From Lacihabitans sp. LS3-19 (GTDB taxonomy: Bacteria; Bacteroidota; Bacteroidia; Cytophagales; Spirosomataceae): a stretch of 64,000 nucleotides of DNA. Both the position numbers and the translations under genes were made by a program. The first letter of the stretch is position 1, and the number at the start of each line of letters is the position of its first letter. Positions 1 to 8,936 of the stretch are shown piece after piece. The stretch covers positions 188,217 to 252,216 of the forward strand of contig NZ_RJUA01000130.1 in NCBI RefSeq assembly GCF_024343575.1. Reading direction: 5' to 3'. The notes beneath the pieces are model-generated. The model was not told the origin of the DNA. It was given only the letters and a program-made list of their open reading frames with translations, and did no database searches.

Positions 1-145
1 TCAATTAGCCTTTTAAATTTTTAGTTTTTCAAAAAACTCAAAGGACAAACCCATCAATTTTCTTTCTTTTTGATTTTGAAAAAACAATCTTTTCCAGAAG
101 TTGTTAAATAACCAAAACTCTTGTAATATATAAGTTCAAATTTAA

Positions 146-415
146 ATGACTGAAGACGAAATAGATAGAATTATTGGAATGGCTTGGGAAGATAGAACGC
201 CATTCGAAGCCATTGAATATCAGTTTGGTATCAAAGAGGCTGGGGTGATTTCGATTATGAGAAACAACCTAAAAGCCAGCAGTTTTAAACTTTGGAGGAA
301 ACGCGTGCATAGTGGAGTAAGTCAAAAACATGCCAAAAAGAGAGTCGCTGATATAAATAGATTTAAATCAAAAATGCAAAGAACTATTAGTTTAAATAAA
401 ATTAGCAAACGGTGA
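146..415 (+). CDS. TIGR03643/DUF2805 family protein
   Basis: Small basic protein of 89 residues matching the TIGR03643 (DUF2805) family: an N-terminal MTEDEIDRIIGMAWEDRTPF segment, a central helix-turn-helix-like stretch (about residues 22-55, with VISIMRNNLK and SFKLWRKRV) and a Lys/Arg-rich tail. The biochemical role is unknown to me; the compact basic helical character would suit nucleic-acid binding, which is inference. The gene lies 47 bases upstream of a cryptochrome/photolyase gene in the same direction. From memory, TIGR03643 and DUF2256 genes recur beside photolyase genes in aquatic bacteria, so it probably belongs to a light or DNA-repair cassette. No exact TAnnTTTG promoter was found upstream. 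Confidence 0.85.
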   Translation: MTEDEIDRIIGMAWEDRTPFEAIEYQFGIKEAGVISIMRNNLKASSFKLWRKRVHSGVSQKHAKKRVADINRFKSKMQRTISLNKISKR

Positions 416-462
416 TTTTTGCAATAGAACTGTAAGTCTACTCTTTAAAAGTAAAACTTAAA

Positions 463-1929
463 ATGGTCACTCAGAAGATTAATATTGTTTGGATAAAACG
501 TGATATAAGAATTCAAGATCACGAACCTATTTGTTTGGCCATCAGCCAAAATATTCCATTTCTCATTATTTACTTTTTCGAGCTAAGTTTAATCTCTGGA
601 CAAGATACTTCTTTGAGGCATTTACAGTTTCAGTATCATTCCATCTTGGATTTTAATAAACAGTCGGAAACCTCTGGGATGAAGATCGAAATTTTTCAGG
701 CAGAAGCTAGTATAGTTTTTGAGTTTTTAAATCAACATTTCGATATTCAAACCATTTTTAGCTATCGGGAAAGCGGCACTTTGCCCACCTGGCAAAGAGA
801 TAAATGGGTAGCTAAGTTTTGCAAGAAAAACAAAATAATCTGGCAGGAATGCCAAAGGGATGGCATTTTGAGAGGTATAAAGAATAGAGAAAACTGGGAC
901 AAAAAATGGATTTATGCCATGTCTGCTGACATTTTGGTTCCCTCTAAAACAAATCTATGTCTTGATTTGGAGCATGATTTTGGTCTAAAAAAAGATTTAT
1001 TAGAATCCTTAAAAGACTATCCGAAGGAATTTCAACCTGCAGGCGAGACCAAAGCTTGGGAATATTTACATTCTTTTGTAGCTGGTCGTGGACATCAATA
1101 TCACCGATTGATATCTAAGCCTTTGGCAAGTCGGAAATCATGCAGTCGTTTATCGCCATTTTTGGCATGGGGAAATATTTCTTTGCGGCAGGTTTACCAG
1201 TTTGTCCTAAAACATCCTTCTTACAAAAACCATAAAATGGCCTATGGCGGTTTTCTTACACGTTTGCATTGGCATTGTCATTTTATTCAAAAATTCGAGG
1301 TTGATAATTCTTATGAGTACAATTGCCTCAATTCGGCCTATGAAGGCTTGATGTCTAAGGAAAATGAAGCACTGATTTATAGCTGGAAAGAAGGAAAAAC
1401 GGGACTTCCGCTAGTGGATGCTTGTATGCGATGTGTAAAAGCCACTGGCTGGATAAATTTCCGAATGCGGGCGATGTTGATTTCGGTGTTGTGTCATCAT
1501 TTTGATATGGATTGGAGAACGGGTGCTTATTTTTTAGCTCAGCAGTTTTTGGATTATGAGCCGGGCATTCATTTTCCGCAAGTGCAGATGCAAGCGAGTA
1601 CCACGGGCATAAATACTGTTAGGATTTATAACCCAATAAAACAATCTCAAGATCATGATCCAGATGGTATTTATATAAAAAAATGGGTGCCAGAATTACG
1701 GAATTTACCGAAAGAATTGATACATAAACCATGGGAAATGACTGTTATGGAGCAATCTTTTTATGGTTTAGAAATTGGCAAAGATTATCCAAAACCTGTT
1801 GTGGAAATAGATTTAGCTGCAAAACTTGCCCGAGATAAGTTTTGGGGACATAAAAAGTCTGATGCTGTAAAAAAGAAAAAATTGAAAATTATAGAAACGC
1901 ATGTCAGACCAAATATAAAAAGGGATTAA
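463..1929 (+). CDS. Cryptochrome/deoxyribodipyrimidine photolyase family protein
   Basis: 488-residue flavoprotein of the photolyase/cryptochrome superfamily. The N-terminal Rossmann antenna domain starts with [17 protein letters not shown] (residues 6-22). The C-terminal helical FAD domain carries [37 protein letters not shown] and [19 protein letters not shown], then QMQAS and an IYNP segment. These are the FAD-cradle motifs of class I-like photolyases. Family members repair UV pyrimidine dimers with blue light or act as photoreceptors; sequence alone does not decide which. It is the second gene of a co-directional group with TIGR03643, DUF2256 and a second photolyase. Length is normal and the start is an ATG. 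Confidence 0.93.
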   Translation: MVTQKINIVWIKRDIRIQDHEPICLAISQNIPFLIIYFFELSLISGQDTSLRHLQFQYHSILDFNKQSETSGMKIEIFQAEASIVFEFLNQHFDIQTIFSYRESGTLPTWQRDKWVAKFCKKNKIIWQECQRDGILRGIKNRENWDKKWIYAMSADILVPSKTNLCLDLEHDFGLKKDLLESLKDYPKEFQPAGETKAWEYLHSFVAGRGHQYHRLISKPLASRKSCSRLSPFLAWGNISLRQVYQFVLKHPSYKNHKMAYGGFLTRLHWHCHFIQKFEVDNSYEYNCLNSAYEGLMSKENEALIYSWKEGKTGLPLVDACMRCVKATGWINFRMRAMLISVLCHHFDMDWRTGAYFLAQQFLDYEPGIHFPQVQMQASTTGINTVRIYNPIKQSQDHDPDGIYIKKWVPELRNLPKELIHKPWEMTVMEQSFYGLEIGKDYPKPVVEIDLAAKLARDKFWGHKKSDAVKKKKLKIIETHVRPNIKRD

Positions 1930-2019
1930 GCTAAATTGTTGATTTTGTTTAAAATGTCCATTTATAGAAAGGTTTTTTTGTTAAGTTCTTATTTGTAATG
2001 TTTTGTATAGAGTGTTTTT

Positions 2020-2157
2020 ATGAAAGGCGTAAAGAAAGTTGACTTACCATCAAAAGTTTGCCCAGTGTGTTTAAGGCCATTTATTTGGCGAAAAAAATGG
2101 GAAAAAGTCTGGGAAGAAGTAAAATATTGTAGTGAAAAATGTCGCAAACAAAAATAG
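2020..2157 (+). CDS. DUF2256 small zinc-ribbon-like protein
   Basis: 45-residue basic protein beginning [20 protein letters not shown]. It has two cysteine pairs, CPVC at residues 14-17 and CSEKC at 37-41, with [13 protein letters not shown] between them. This is the DUF2256 pattern, a probable single zinc-binding ribbon; zinc binding is inferred from the cysteine spacing. The last 19 bases overlap the start of the following photolyase in another frame, so the two are probably translationally coupled. DUF2256 genes are commonly neighbours of cryptochrome/photolyase genes (general knowledge). Function unknown. Confidence 0.88.
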   Translation: MKGVKKVDLPSKVCPVCLRPFIWRKKWEKVWEEVKYCSEKCRKQK

Positions 2158-3632
2158 AAAAAGTAGGACTTGTTTTTCCACATCAGCTGTTTGAGGATAC
2201 AGGTTGGTTGCAGGGAATTACCAAAATATATTTAGTAGAAGAGTATTTGTTTTTTAAACAATATGCTTTTCACAAACAGAAACTGGCTTTTCACAGGGCT
2301 TCTATGAAATTTTATGCGTCATTTCTTCTATCGAAAGGATTTGAGCTAAGGTATATTGAATCTCATGAAGTTATCGCAGATATACGCGAATTAATTCCTC
2401 ATTTATTTTCGGAAGGGGCAAGGTCCATAATTTACATGGATACTGTCGATTTTTATTTGGAAGAGCGGATTCGGAAAGGAGCTTCTAATTATTCTATTGA
2501 TTTAACCAAAATACAAAGTGCTTCTTTTATTAATACTGAACGTGAAATCATTGAATATTTTGCCTCAAAAAAGAAGTTCTACCAAACGGATTTTTATAAA
2601 AATCAAAGACAAAAGCTTAATATTCTTATTGATGAAAACCAAAAACCAGAGGGTGGGCAATGGACTTACGACGTAGATAATAGGCTTCGCTATCCCAAAG
2701 GCAAAACTCCGCCGAAAGTTGTTTTTGAAAAAGAAAACGCTTTTCAATTTGAAGCCAAGGAATATATGGAGACCTATTTTAAGGCCAATTATGGAAAATT
2801 AAATAGAGAATATTTATTTCCAATAGATTTTGAATCCAGCAAGAAATGGCTACAAGATTTTTTTGAAAATAGATTTTTGGATTTCGGAAAATATGAAGAT
2901 GCTATACTTAAAAATGAAAGTTTTTTGCATCATTCTATGCTTACGCCGATGTTAAATGTAGGTTTACTTACACCGACCTATATTATAGATGAAGCTCTCA
3001 GTTTTGCTTCTAAAAACGATATTCCATTAAATTCTTTGGAAGGTTTCATAAGACAAATCATTGGTTGGCGAGAGTTTATACGCTCAGTTTATCAGCTGAA
3101 AAGTGTGGAAGAACGCACCAAAAATCATTGGAAATTTACAAGGAAAATTCCGGAGTCGTTTTGGAATGGCACTACAGGAATTGAACCGATTGATGATACG
3201 ATAAAGAAAATATTAGAAACGGGCTATTGCCATCATATAGAGCGGTTGATGGTTTTAGGGAATTTTATGATGCTTTGTGAGTTTGACCCAGACGAAGTCT
3301 ATCTTTGGTTTATGACTTTATTCATTGATGCTTACGACTGGGTAATGGTACCCAATGTGTATGGCATGAGCCAGTTTGCGGACGGGGGTATTTTTGCAAC
3401 AAAACCTTATATCAGTGGAAGTAATTATATCCTAAAAATGAGCGATTACAAAAAGGGCGAATGGTCTGAAATATGGGATGCTCTTTTTTGGCGATTTATG
3501 GATAAACAGCGTAATTTTTTCCTACAAAATCCTCGTTTAGGCATGCTAATTCGCACTTTTGATAAAATGGACCAGAATAAGAAAAATGGCTATTGGGCGA
3601 CTGCGGAGGCTTTTTTGAAGAAGCTGGAGTGA
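2139..3632 (+). CDS. Photolyase-related protein, FeS-BCP clade, lacking the Fe-S cysteines
   Basis: 497 residues. The N-terminal DPRP-type domain ([42 protein letters not shown]) and C-terminal FAD domain ([55 protein letters not shown]) identify the prokaryotic (6-4) photolyase/CryB clade (PhrB of Agrobacterium, CryB of Rhodobacter). Those proteins hold a 4Fe-4S cluster, with cysteines in the block after MSDY. Here MSDY (434-437) is followed by [14 protein letters not shown], so the CxxC and CPF cysteines are gone and the block is about ten residues shorter. Likely a light-dependent repair enzyme or photoreceptor that folds without the cluster. The start codon lies inside the DUF2256 gene. 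Confidence 0.9.
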   Translation: MSQTKIEKVGLVFPHQLFEDTGWLQGITKIYLVEEYLFFKQYAFHKQKLAFHRASMKFYASFLLSKGFELRYIESHEVIADIRELIPHLFSEGARSIIYMDTVDFYLEERIRKGASNYSIDLTKIQSASFINTEREIIEYFASKKKFYQTDFYKNQRQKLNILIDENQKPEGGQWTYDVDNRLRYPKGKTPPKVVFEKENAFQFEAKEYMETYFKANYGKLNREYLFPIDFESSKKWLQDFFENRFLDFGKYEDAILKNESFLHHSMLTPMLNVGLLTPTYIIDEALSFASKNDIPLNSLEGFIRQIIGWREFIRSVYQLKSVEERTKNHWKFTRKIPESFWNGTTGIEPIDDTIKKILETGYCHHIERLMVLGNFMMLCEFDPDEVYLWFMTLFIDAYDWVMVPNVYGMSQFADGGIFATKPYISGSNYILKMSDYKKGEWSEIWDALFWRFMDKQRNFFLQNPRLGMLIRTFDKMDQNKKNGYWATAEAFLKKLE

Positions 3633-3974
3633 GTTTTTTTTAATTAACTTTACTGAAGTTTCAGGGTTTAAAACTTCAAAAATTATATTCTTTGTGTGCC
3701 TTGCCAGGCGGGCTTACTTTTTTTTTGAAAAAAAAGTAACAAAAAAAACACTTTTTTTGCAATGATCCTCTGAAAAATTTCGCTAGCAATGTTTTGGGAT
3801 ACAAAAAGTCCTTTAGAAGCGAAATTTTACAACGGACTGCAAAAAAATATAAGGAACAATTAGTATTTATTTTGAAAATTATAACTAACTGATAATTAGC
3901 AATTAAAATCAATTATTTTTTTTATAAGTGTTTGAATATTAGTTTTTTATTTTCCCCCAAAACTTCAGTTAACT
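3633..3974. other. Intergenic region with a repeat-like segment
   Basis: 342 bases between two converging genes, with no convincing gene. It holds CTTGCCAGGCGGGCTTAC followed by a T-run and a matching A-run ending in GTAA. The two sides form a near-perfect inverted repeat, TTAC(T)9 G (A)8 GTAA, at 3714-3739. After it comes an A-rich tract, then CTGAAAAATTTCGCTAGCAATG with an imperfect partner, AGAAGCGAAATTTTACAACG, about 40 bases on. I recall similar GCCAGGCGGGCTTAC-plus-A/T-hairpin segments between genes in other Bacteroidota, so this may be a dispersed repeat remnant. The hairpin could also terminate transcription from either side. Confidence 0.5.
3714..3739. repeat. A/T-rich inverted repeat
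   Basis: TTAC plus nine T, one G, eight A, then GTAA: 12-base arms that pair perfectly. The hairpin sits between the convergent photolyase and mnmE genes. It could terminate transcription in either direction, but it lacks a GC-rich stem. Confidence 0.45.
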
Positions 3975-5306
3975 TTACTTTCCGATACAAAACTTTCCAA
4001 AAATATTAGCAAGCAGGTCTTCGGTAGTTATCGTACCCGTAATCTCCCCTAAATGATGCAGGGAAAGTCTAATGTCTTGTGCTAAAAAGTCTCCGGTTAC
4101 GCCTAAAGCTAGGCCGCTGAGTACCTCTGTGAGGGCTTCGTTGGCTTTTAGTAAGTGCTCGTAGTGGCGGAGGTTGGTTATGGTAGTGTCTTGGCTACTT
4201 TGGAGTTTCATTTTTGCCAAAAGTGAATTTTTTAGGCTCTCGATACCTGTTTCGTTTTTGGCAGAAATTTTTATTTCGGCATCAGAGACGTAGGCTTCGT
4301 TTAGGTCAATTTTGTTCTGTACCCAAAGGATATCCGCATTTGTTGTTTCTTTCTCTAATTGATCCAAGAAATGCTTATTTTGCTCATTATCAAATAGAAA
4401 TATTACAATTTTGGCCGAATGCATGGCTTTTCTTGATCGTTCTATTCCCATGGATTCGATGATATCTTCTGTATGGCGAATGCCTGCGGTGTCAATGAAT
4501 CTAAATTTTCTGCCTTCTATAAAAACTACATCTTCTATCACATCACGTGTCGTGCCAGCTATATCTGTAACTATGGCTTTTTCTTCGTTTAAAAGTGCAT
4601 TTAAAAGTGTAGATTTCCCTGCATTGGGTGCACCGATTATGGCTACGGGGATGCCTTCTTTTATGGCGTTGCCATTTTCAAAAGAAGCAATTAAAGGATT
4701 TAATTCTCCTTGTAATTCATCAATCAAGGCTTTCAAGTCATCACGGTCAGCAAACTCTACATCTTCCTCGCCAAAATCTAATTCAAGTTCAACAAGACTG
4801 GCAAAGTGTACCAGTTTTTCTCTTAAAATGGCTAATTTCTTTGAAAAACCACCACGCAATTGATTAATAGCGATTTGATGAGAAGCTTCAGAATCTGCCG
4901 AAATCAAATCTGCCACAGCCTCTGCTTGTGCAAGGTCAAATTGGCCATTCAAAAATGCTCTTTGTGTAAATTCTCCCGGATTCGCCATTCGGCAACCTTT
5001 TTGAATCAAAAGTTTCAAAACATACCTAACGATATATTCACTTCCGTGGGTAGAAATTTCCACAGCATCTTCTTTTGTGAAAGATTTTGGCGATTTAAAA
5101 ACACTTATCAATACCTCATCCACCATTTTTTCTCCATCCATTATTTTTCCATAATGCACCGTGTTTGCGGCAACTTTTTGGAGGTCAGGACCTTTGAAAA
5201 TTTTATTAACTATTGCAAAAGTCTCATTTCCAGACACTCTGATGATGGCCAAGGCACCGATTCCTTGAGGTGTAGCTAATGCACAAATGGTTTCTTGATG
5301 ATTCAA
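3975..5306 (-). CDS. mnmE: tRNA uridine-5-carboxymethylaminomethyl(34) synthesis GTPase MnmE
   Basis: MnmE works with MnmG to modify the wobble uridine of certain tRNAs. The N-terminal formyl-THF-binding domain contains ICALATPQGIGALAIIRVSG and STHGS, followed by the helical domain with GEFTQRAFLNGQFDLAQAEAVADLI. The inserted G domain has GAPNAGKSTLLNALL (G1), TTRD (G2), DTAG (G3) and NKID (G4). The C-terminus FCIGK carries the catalytic cysteine motif. I chose the TTG at 5306 (protein MNHQETICALATPQG, 443 aa): it matches the usual MnmE N-terminus, and the frame's earlier TTG at 5327 lies inside a TATTTTTG promoter box. Standard length; the neighbours are not functionally linked. Confidence 0.96.
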   Translation of the reverse strand: MNHQETICALATPQGIGALAIIRVSGNETFAIVNKIFKGPDLQKVAANTVHYGKIMDGEKMVDEVLISVFKSPKSFTKEDAVEISTHGSEYIVRYVLKLLIQKGCRMANPGEFTQRAFLNGQFDLAQAEAVADLISADSEASHQIAINQLRGGFSKKLAILREKLVHFASLVELELDFGEEDVEFADRDDLKALIDELQGELNPLIASFENGNAIKEGIPVAIIGAPNAGKSTLLNALLNEEKAIVTDIAGTTRDVIEDVVFIEGRKFRFIDTAGIRHTEDIIESMGIERSRKAMHSAKIVIFLFDNEQNKHFLDQLEKETTNADILWVQNKIDLNEAYVSDAEIKISAKNETGIESLKNSLLAKMKLQSSQDTTITNLRHYEHLLKANEALTEVLSGLALGVTGDFLAQDIRLSLHHLGEITGTITTEDLLANIFGKFCIGK

Positions 5307-5324
5307 ACGAAAGTATTTTTTATG

Positions 5325-5332
5325 CAAAAATA
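5325..5332 (-). promoter_or_regulatory. Candidate -7 promoter box for mnmE
   Basis: TATTTTTG on the minus strand fits the Bacteroidota TAnnTTTG -7 consensus. Transcription would start near 5318, upstream of the TTG at 5306. No clear TTG at -33. Confidence 0.5.
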
Positions 5333-5384
5333 CGCTAAAATCAGTTTTTTTGGTCTTTCATGCAAAAAATGCTTTCTATTCAAT

Positions 5385-5392
5385 TATTTTTG
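5385..5392 (+). promoter_or_regulatory. Candidate -7 promoter box for the MBOAT operon
   Basis: TATTTTTG matches TAnnTTTG and lies 30 bases before the ATG at 5423, back to back with the mnmE promoter box. No good -33 element is visible. Confidence 0.5.
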
Positions 5393-5422
5393 GGTGAAAA
5401 TCAAACCACCTAAAGGCACCCT

Positions 5423-6814
5423 ATGCTTTTTAATTCGCTTCAATTTGTATTTTTCTACGTAGTAGTTACGATTTTATATTTCTCTCTTAGACACCGAGGA
5501 CGTATTTGGCTTTTGCTTTTGGCCAGTTCGTATTTTTATTTGGTATTTAAGCCTGTCTATATTCTTATTTTGTTGGTAACCATCATTGTAGATTATTTTG
5601 CAGGTATTTGGATTAGTAAAAGTGAGGGAAAGAAACGAAAATTGCTTCTGGTACTGAGTTTAATTACCAATATCGGTTTCTTAGGTTTTTTCAAATATTG
5701 GAATTTTATCAATAAGAATATTTCTGCTGGTTTGGCTTTGATTGGAATTGAAAACCCATTGCATGATTATCCTTTTGATTTACCGATTGGGCTTTCTTTT
5801 CATACTTTTCAGGCCATGAGTTATACAATAGAAGTATATAGACGAAAACAAAAAACGGAGAAGGATTTCATTGTTTACTCACTCTATGTGATGTTTTATC
5901 CGCAATTGGTGGCTGGACCTATCGAGCGACCTCAAAATCTTCTGCATCAGTTTCATACCAATTTCAAATACAGTTTTGCTAATCTCAAAGCTGGCCTTAT
6001 GCAAATGGCTTGGGGAATGTTTAAGAAAGTCGTTATAGCTGATCGATTATCCATTTTGGTTGATTATTGTTATGACAATCCATCAGAATATTCTGGTTTG
6101 ACTATGTTGATTGCCACCATTTTCTTTACTATTCAGATTTATTGCGATTTTTCAGGATATTCAGACATTGCGATAGGAGCTGCCCGAACTATGGGTTTTG
6201 ATTTAATGATGAACTTCGACTCACCTTATTTATCCAAAAGCATTTCGGAGTTTTGGCGGAGGTGGCATATATCGCTTTCCACTTGGTTTAAGGATTACTT
6301 ATATATTCCTTTAGGGGGCAATAGGGTAGGGCAGTGGAGATTATACGCCAATTATATGATAGTATTCACTGTTAGTGGTCTTTGGCACGGTGCAGCTTGG
6401 ACATTTATCATTTGGGGTGCTCTGCATGGTTTATATTTGGTTTTGGCCATAATGAGAGAACGATATTTGCCATTTAAACTCCCCAAATTGCCATTCCTTT
6501 CTATGCTTTTTACTTTTATTTTGGTAATGATTACATGGGTGTTTTTTAGAGCAAAAGGACTTTTTAATGCCAAAATAATCCTTTCAAAAATCTTTTCACT
6601 TGATTATTTTAGAGGTTTTGAGATGCCTTTTAGCACAAATGAGTTTATTTTTTGTTGGTTTTTGATGATTTTACTTTTTGTAAAAGACATCTACTTCCGA
6701 AAAATTTCTACAGAGCATACGCCAGCTTTCTATTTTAAGTTTGTAGGATTACTATTGGTTTGTTATTTCTTTGGAGTTTTCGGCTCAAACCAATTCATCT
6801 ATTTTCAGTTTTGA
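5423..6814 (+). CDS. MBOAT family O-acyltransferase (AlgI-like)
   Basis: 463-residue polytopic membrane protein of the AlgI/DltB branch of membrane-bound O-acyltransferases. These move acyl groups, usually acetyl, across the membrane to polysaccharides. Family motifs: FFKYWNF, LPIGLSFHTFQAMSY, YPQLVAGPIERPQNL, FWRRWHISLSTWFKDYLYIPLGGNR and GLWHGAAWTFIIWGALHG, the last containing the putative catalytic histidine at about residue 322. The next gene, two bases downstream, encodes an AlgX/AlgJ-like SGNH protein, the usual exoplasmic partner. I infer acetylation of an exopolysaccharide or other envelope glycan; the substrate is unknown because no polymerase genes are adjacent. Confidence 0.93.
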   Translation: MLFNSLQFVFFYVVVTILYFSLRHRGRIWLLLLASSYFYLVFKPVYILILLVTIIVDYFAGIWISKSEGKKRKLLLVLSLITNIGFLGFFKYWNFINKNISAGLALIGIENPLHDYPFDLPIGLSFHTFQAMSYTIEVYRRKQKTEKDFIVYSLYVMFYPQLVAGPIERPQNLLHQFHTNFKYSFANLKAGLMQMAWGMFKKVVIADRLSILVDYCYDNPSEYSGLTMLIATIFFTIQIYCDFSGYSDIAIGAARTMGFDLMMNFDSPYLSKSISEFWRRWHISLSTWFKDYLYIPLGGNRVGQWRLYANYMIVFTVSGLWHGAAWTFIIWGALHGLYLVLAIMRERYLPFKLPKLPFLSMLFTFILVMITWVFFRAKGLFNAKIILSKIFSLDYFRGFEMPFSTNEFIFCWFLMILLFVKDIYFRKISTEHTPAFYFKFVGLLLVCYFFGVFGSNQFIYFQF

Positions 6815-6815
6815 C

Positions 6816-7787
6816 ATGAAGAAATATATAGCCTTAATTATTTTCGGTATTTTGTGGTTTATTGGATGCTCTAAAACGGCTTCAAAATACCTCTTTGAGC
6901 ATAATATTGTTCCTGATGATTATAGATATGGTGATTTGTACAGACTTTCTAATTTAAAAGAATTCCGGGTTTTAGTGCCTCATTGCGATGCTGATTTTCA
7001 GGGTCAAAAATCAGAAGTAACACTATATTTGGCAGGCGATAGTTTTACTGAAGAAGGTAGGTTAGAAAGTGACAATTTTGCAACTAAAAATTATATCCGA
7101 GGTTTTGTGGCTGAACCGAATAAACAATTGCAATTGAGTGCTGGAAAGAAAATATTAGTAATAGAAACCGTAGAAAGGCATTTTAGAGAGCGTTTTCAAG
7201 CTCCTTGGAAAAACTGGGATGTTGTATTTCAGGATACTTTAATAGTCGAAAAACCACTAAAAGAACGATTGTTGGCTTTAGAAGTTCCTTACAATACACA
7301 AAGGCATGAGTCAGTGCTTTTTAGCTCTGATTTTGTTTTAACAATAAAAGAGTGGAAATCTTGGATAAATCTTAAACTATTTGATAAAACTGATGATAAA
7401 GTAAAACTGTTTAATGGAAATCTTTTCTATTATTTGGACGTAAATCCTGGGATTAGCAGTGCTTTTGATGAAGTGAAAAATGAGGAGATTGCTTTGATGG
7501 TTAAGAACATCAATCTTACCTATGCATATTATAAAAATCTGGGATTTGATGAGGTTTATCTTTCTATAATTCCTAACAAAACTAGCATATTAGCCCCAGA
7601 AATGGGAAAATATAATCATTTAATAGAAAGAGTGGAAGCCAATCAAGATTTGAAAATGCCGATAATTAGCGTATTTTCTGCTTTCGAAAACAAAAATTAT
7701 TACCTCAAAAGCGACTCTCATTGGAACTGCGAAGGACAGAAAATTTGGGTTGATAAGGTGAATGAGAAAATCCTAGATTTGCAATAA
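6816..7787 (+). CDS. AlgX/AlgJ-like SGNH acetyltransferase, membrane-anchored
   Basis: 323 residues beginning MKKYIALIIFGILWFIGC, a signal-anchor or poor lipobox (Cys18). Residues 74-77 are GDSF, the SGNH nucleophile block with Ser76, and residues 300-303 are DSHW, giving the Asp/His of the catalytic triad (D300, H302), as in AlgX, AlgJ and DltD-like proteins. With the MBOAT protein it would form a two-component O-acetylation module: MBOAT passes acetyl across the membrane and this protein transfers it to the glycan. The ATG lies two bases after the MBOAT stop, so I prefer it to a start inside the MBOAT gene. The 3' end overlaps the convergent glycosyltransferase by 15 bases. Confidence 0.82.
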   Translation: MKKYIALIIFGILWFIGCSKTASKYLFEHNIVPDDYRYGDLYRLSNLKEFRVLVPHCDADFQGQKSEVTLYLAGDSFTEEGRLESDNFATKNYIRGFVAEPNKQLQLSAGKKILVIETVERHFRERFQAPWKNWDVVFQDTLIVEKPLKERLLALEVPYNTQRHESVLFSSDFVLTIKEWKSWINLKLFDKTDDKVKLFNGNLFYYLDVNPGISSAFDEVKNEEIALMVKNINLTYAYYKNLGFDEVYLSIIPNKTSILAPEMGKYNHLIERVEANQDLKMPIISVFSAFENKNYYLKSDSHWNCEGQKIWVDKVNEKILDLQ

Positions 7788-8936
7788 TGTCCTTGCGTAA
7801 GCATCTAAATTGTGGGTTTTGCGATAGTTTTGCCCATCAATTTTGATCGTTTCTTTATTTTGCAAATAACGCTCTATTGTATTTTTAATTTCTGAAATAT
7901 CATAAGGGTCTATCACATCTCCAAGTTTGTATTTAGCCACCAATTCGGCCATTACCCCATTGTTTGACACTACACAAGGTTTATCATGATTAGCAGCAAT
8001 GCCAACTATACCGCTTGAGCCAAAAAAGTTGATATTCATTCTCAAAATCAAGTCAGATTGAGCAAAAGTACTTTCCATTTCTTCATCAGATACAAACTCG
8101 TCTTTTAGTATCATCTGGTATTTTGCATCAGATTTTTTCAATGTTTCAAGTTTTTCAGCGTAACCTTCTTTAAATCTTCCAATTACTAAAAGACTAATTT
8201 TAGCTGCAATTTCAGGTTCAAAACTATTTAATGCGGCAATGATGTTCTCGTTGTTTTTACGTTCGTCCATATTACCAAATTGTAGCAATATGATATTTTC
8301 TGAAGGAATGTTATATTTTGCTCTGAGGTCGAATCCAGGAATTTGTGGATATTCAAAATAAGGATCAGGCAAGGTAAAAAATCTAGGTTTTTGGGGATTG
8401 TTTAGCAAAGTTGGCATTTGCTCGTCATTTAGAATTAAAACCCTTTTTAGATTTTTATTCAATAAAGCAAAATCCATCGTTAGCTTTTTCTGAAGTTTAG
8501 TTCTAGCGTTTAAAAGCTTAGATTTTAAGGTATTATATTCAGGTAGCATTCTAGAATATGGCCTAAACCAAATCCCCGCGATACTGAAATTGGTCTTTTT
8601 TCTGCCAATTTCCACTTGATAAGGATCTAATTCCATCAAGATTACTTCATTTATGGAATGAGATTCAGTAAAAGAATTGATGGCTTTCCATTCTGCTGCA
8701 GCTTTTAATAGAAAACTTTTTGAGCTATTAATAATTTCTTGTTCATCAGCTGTTAGCGAGTGTATTTTGATATTTTCGGCTGTCGAAACAAGTTTGAATT
8801 CCTTAGTAAAATTTGTGAGAATAAAATAGCTATTTTGAGTTTTGTAGCCCTCTAGATACTTTATCAAGTTATTGACAAAACCATACTTATGGCCGTCCAG
8901 TTTTATATTGAGGTCTGTTATTAAAATATTCATCAA
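7773..8936 (-). CDS. Glycosyltransferase, GT-B fold, group 1-like
   Basis: 387 residues. The N-terminal half starts with MMNILITDLNIKLDGHKYGFVNNL, resembling the donor-independent Rossmann half of GT-B enzymes. The C-terminal half has LLQFGNMDERKNNENIIAAL (about 235-255), the beta-strand and loop after the interdomain linker, and GSSGIVGIAANHDKPCVVSNNGVMAELV (about 315-345), the nucleotide-sugar binding region of glycosyl transferases group 1. The donor and acceptor are not predictable. It overlaps the upstream MFS gene by four bases, so both are one transcript. No transmembrane segment; probably cytosolic. Confidence 0.8.
   Translation of the reverse strand: MMNILITDLNIKLDGHKYGFVNNLIKYLEGYKTQNSYFILTNFTKEFKLVSTAENIKIHSLTADEQEIINSSKSFLLKAAAEWKAINSFTESHSINEVILMELDPYQVEIGRKKTNFSIAGIWFRPYSRMLPEYNTLKSKLLNARTKLQKKLTMDFALLNKNLKRVLILNDEQMPTLLNNPQKPRFFTLPDPYFEYPQIPGFDLRAKYNIPSENIILLQFGNMDERKNNENIIAALNSFEPEIAAKISLLVIGRFKEGYAEKLETLKKSDAKYQMILKDEFVSDEEMESTFAQSDLILRMNINFFGSSGIVGIAANHDKPCVVSNNGVMAELVAKYKLGDVIDPYDISEIKNTIERYLQNKETIKIDGQNYRKTHNLDAYARTLLQI

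Noticed and set aside
4411-4863. Long frame antisense to mnmE
   Set aside because: It mirrors the MnmE codons and its protein is Ser-rich without any family pattern.
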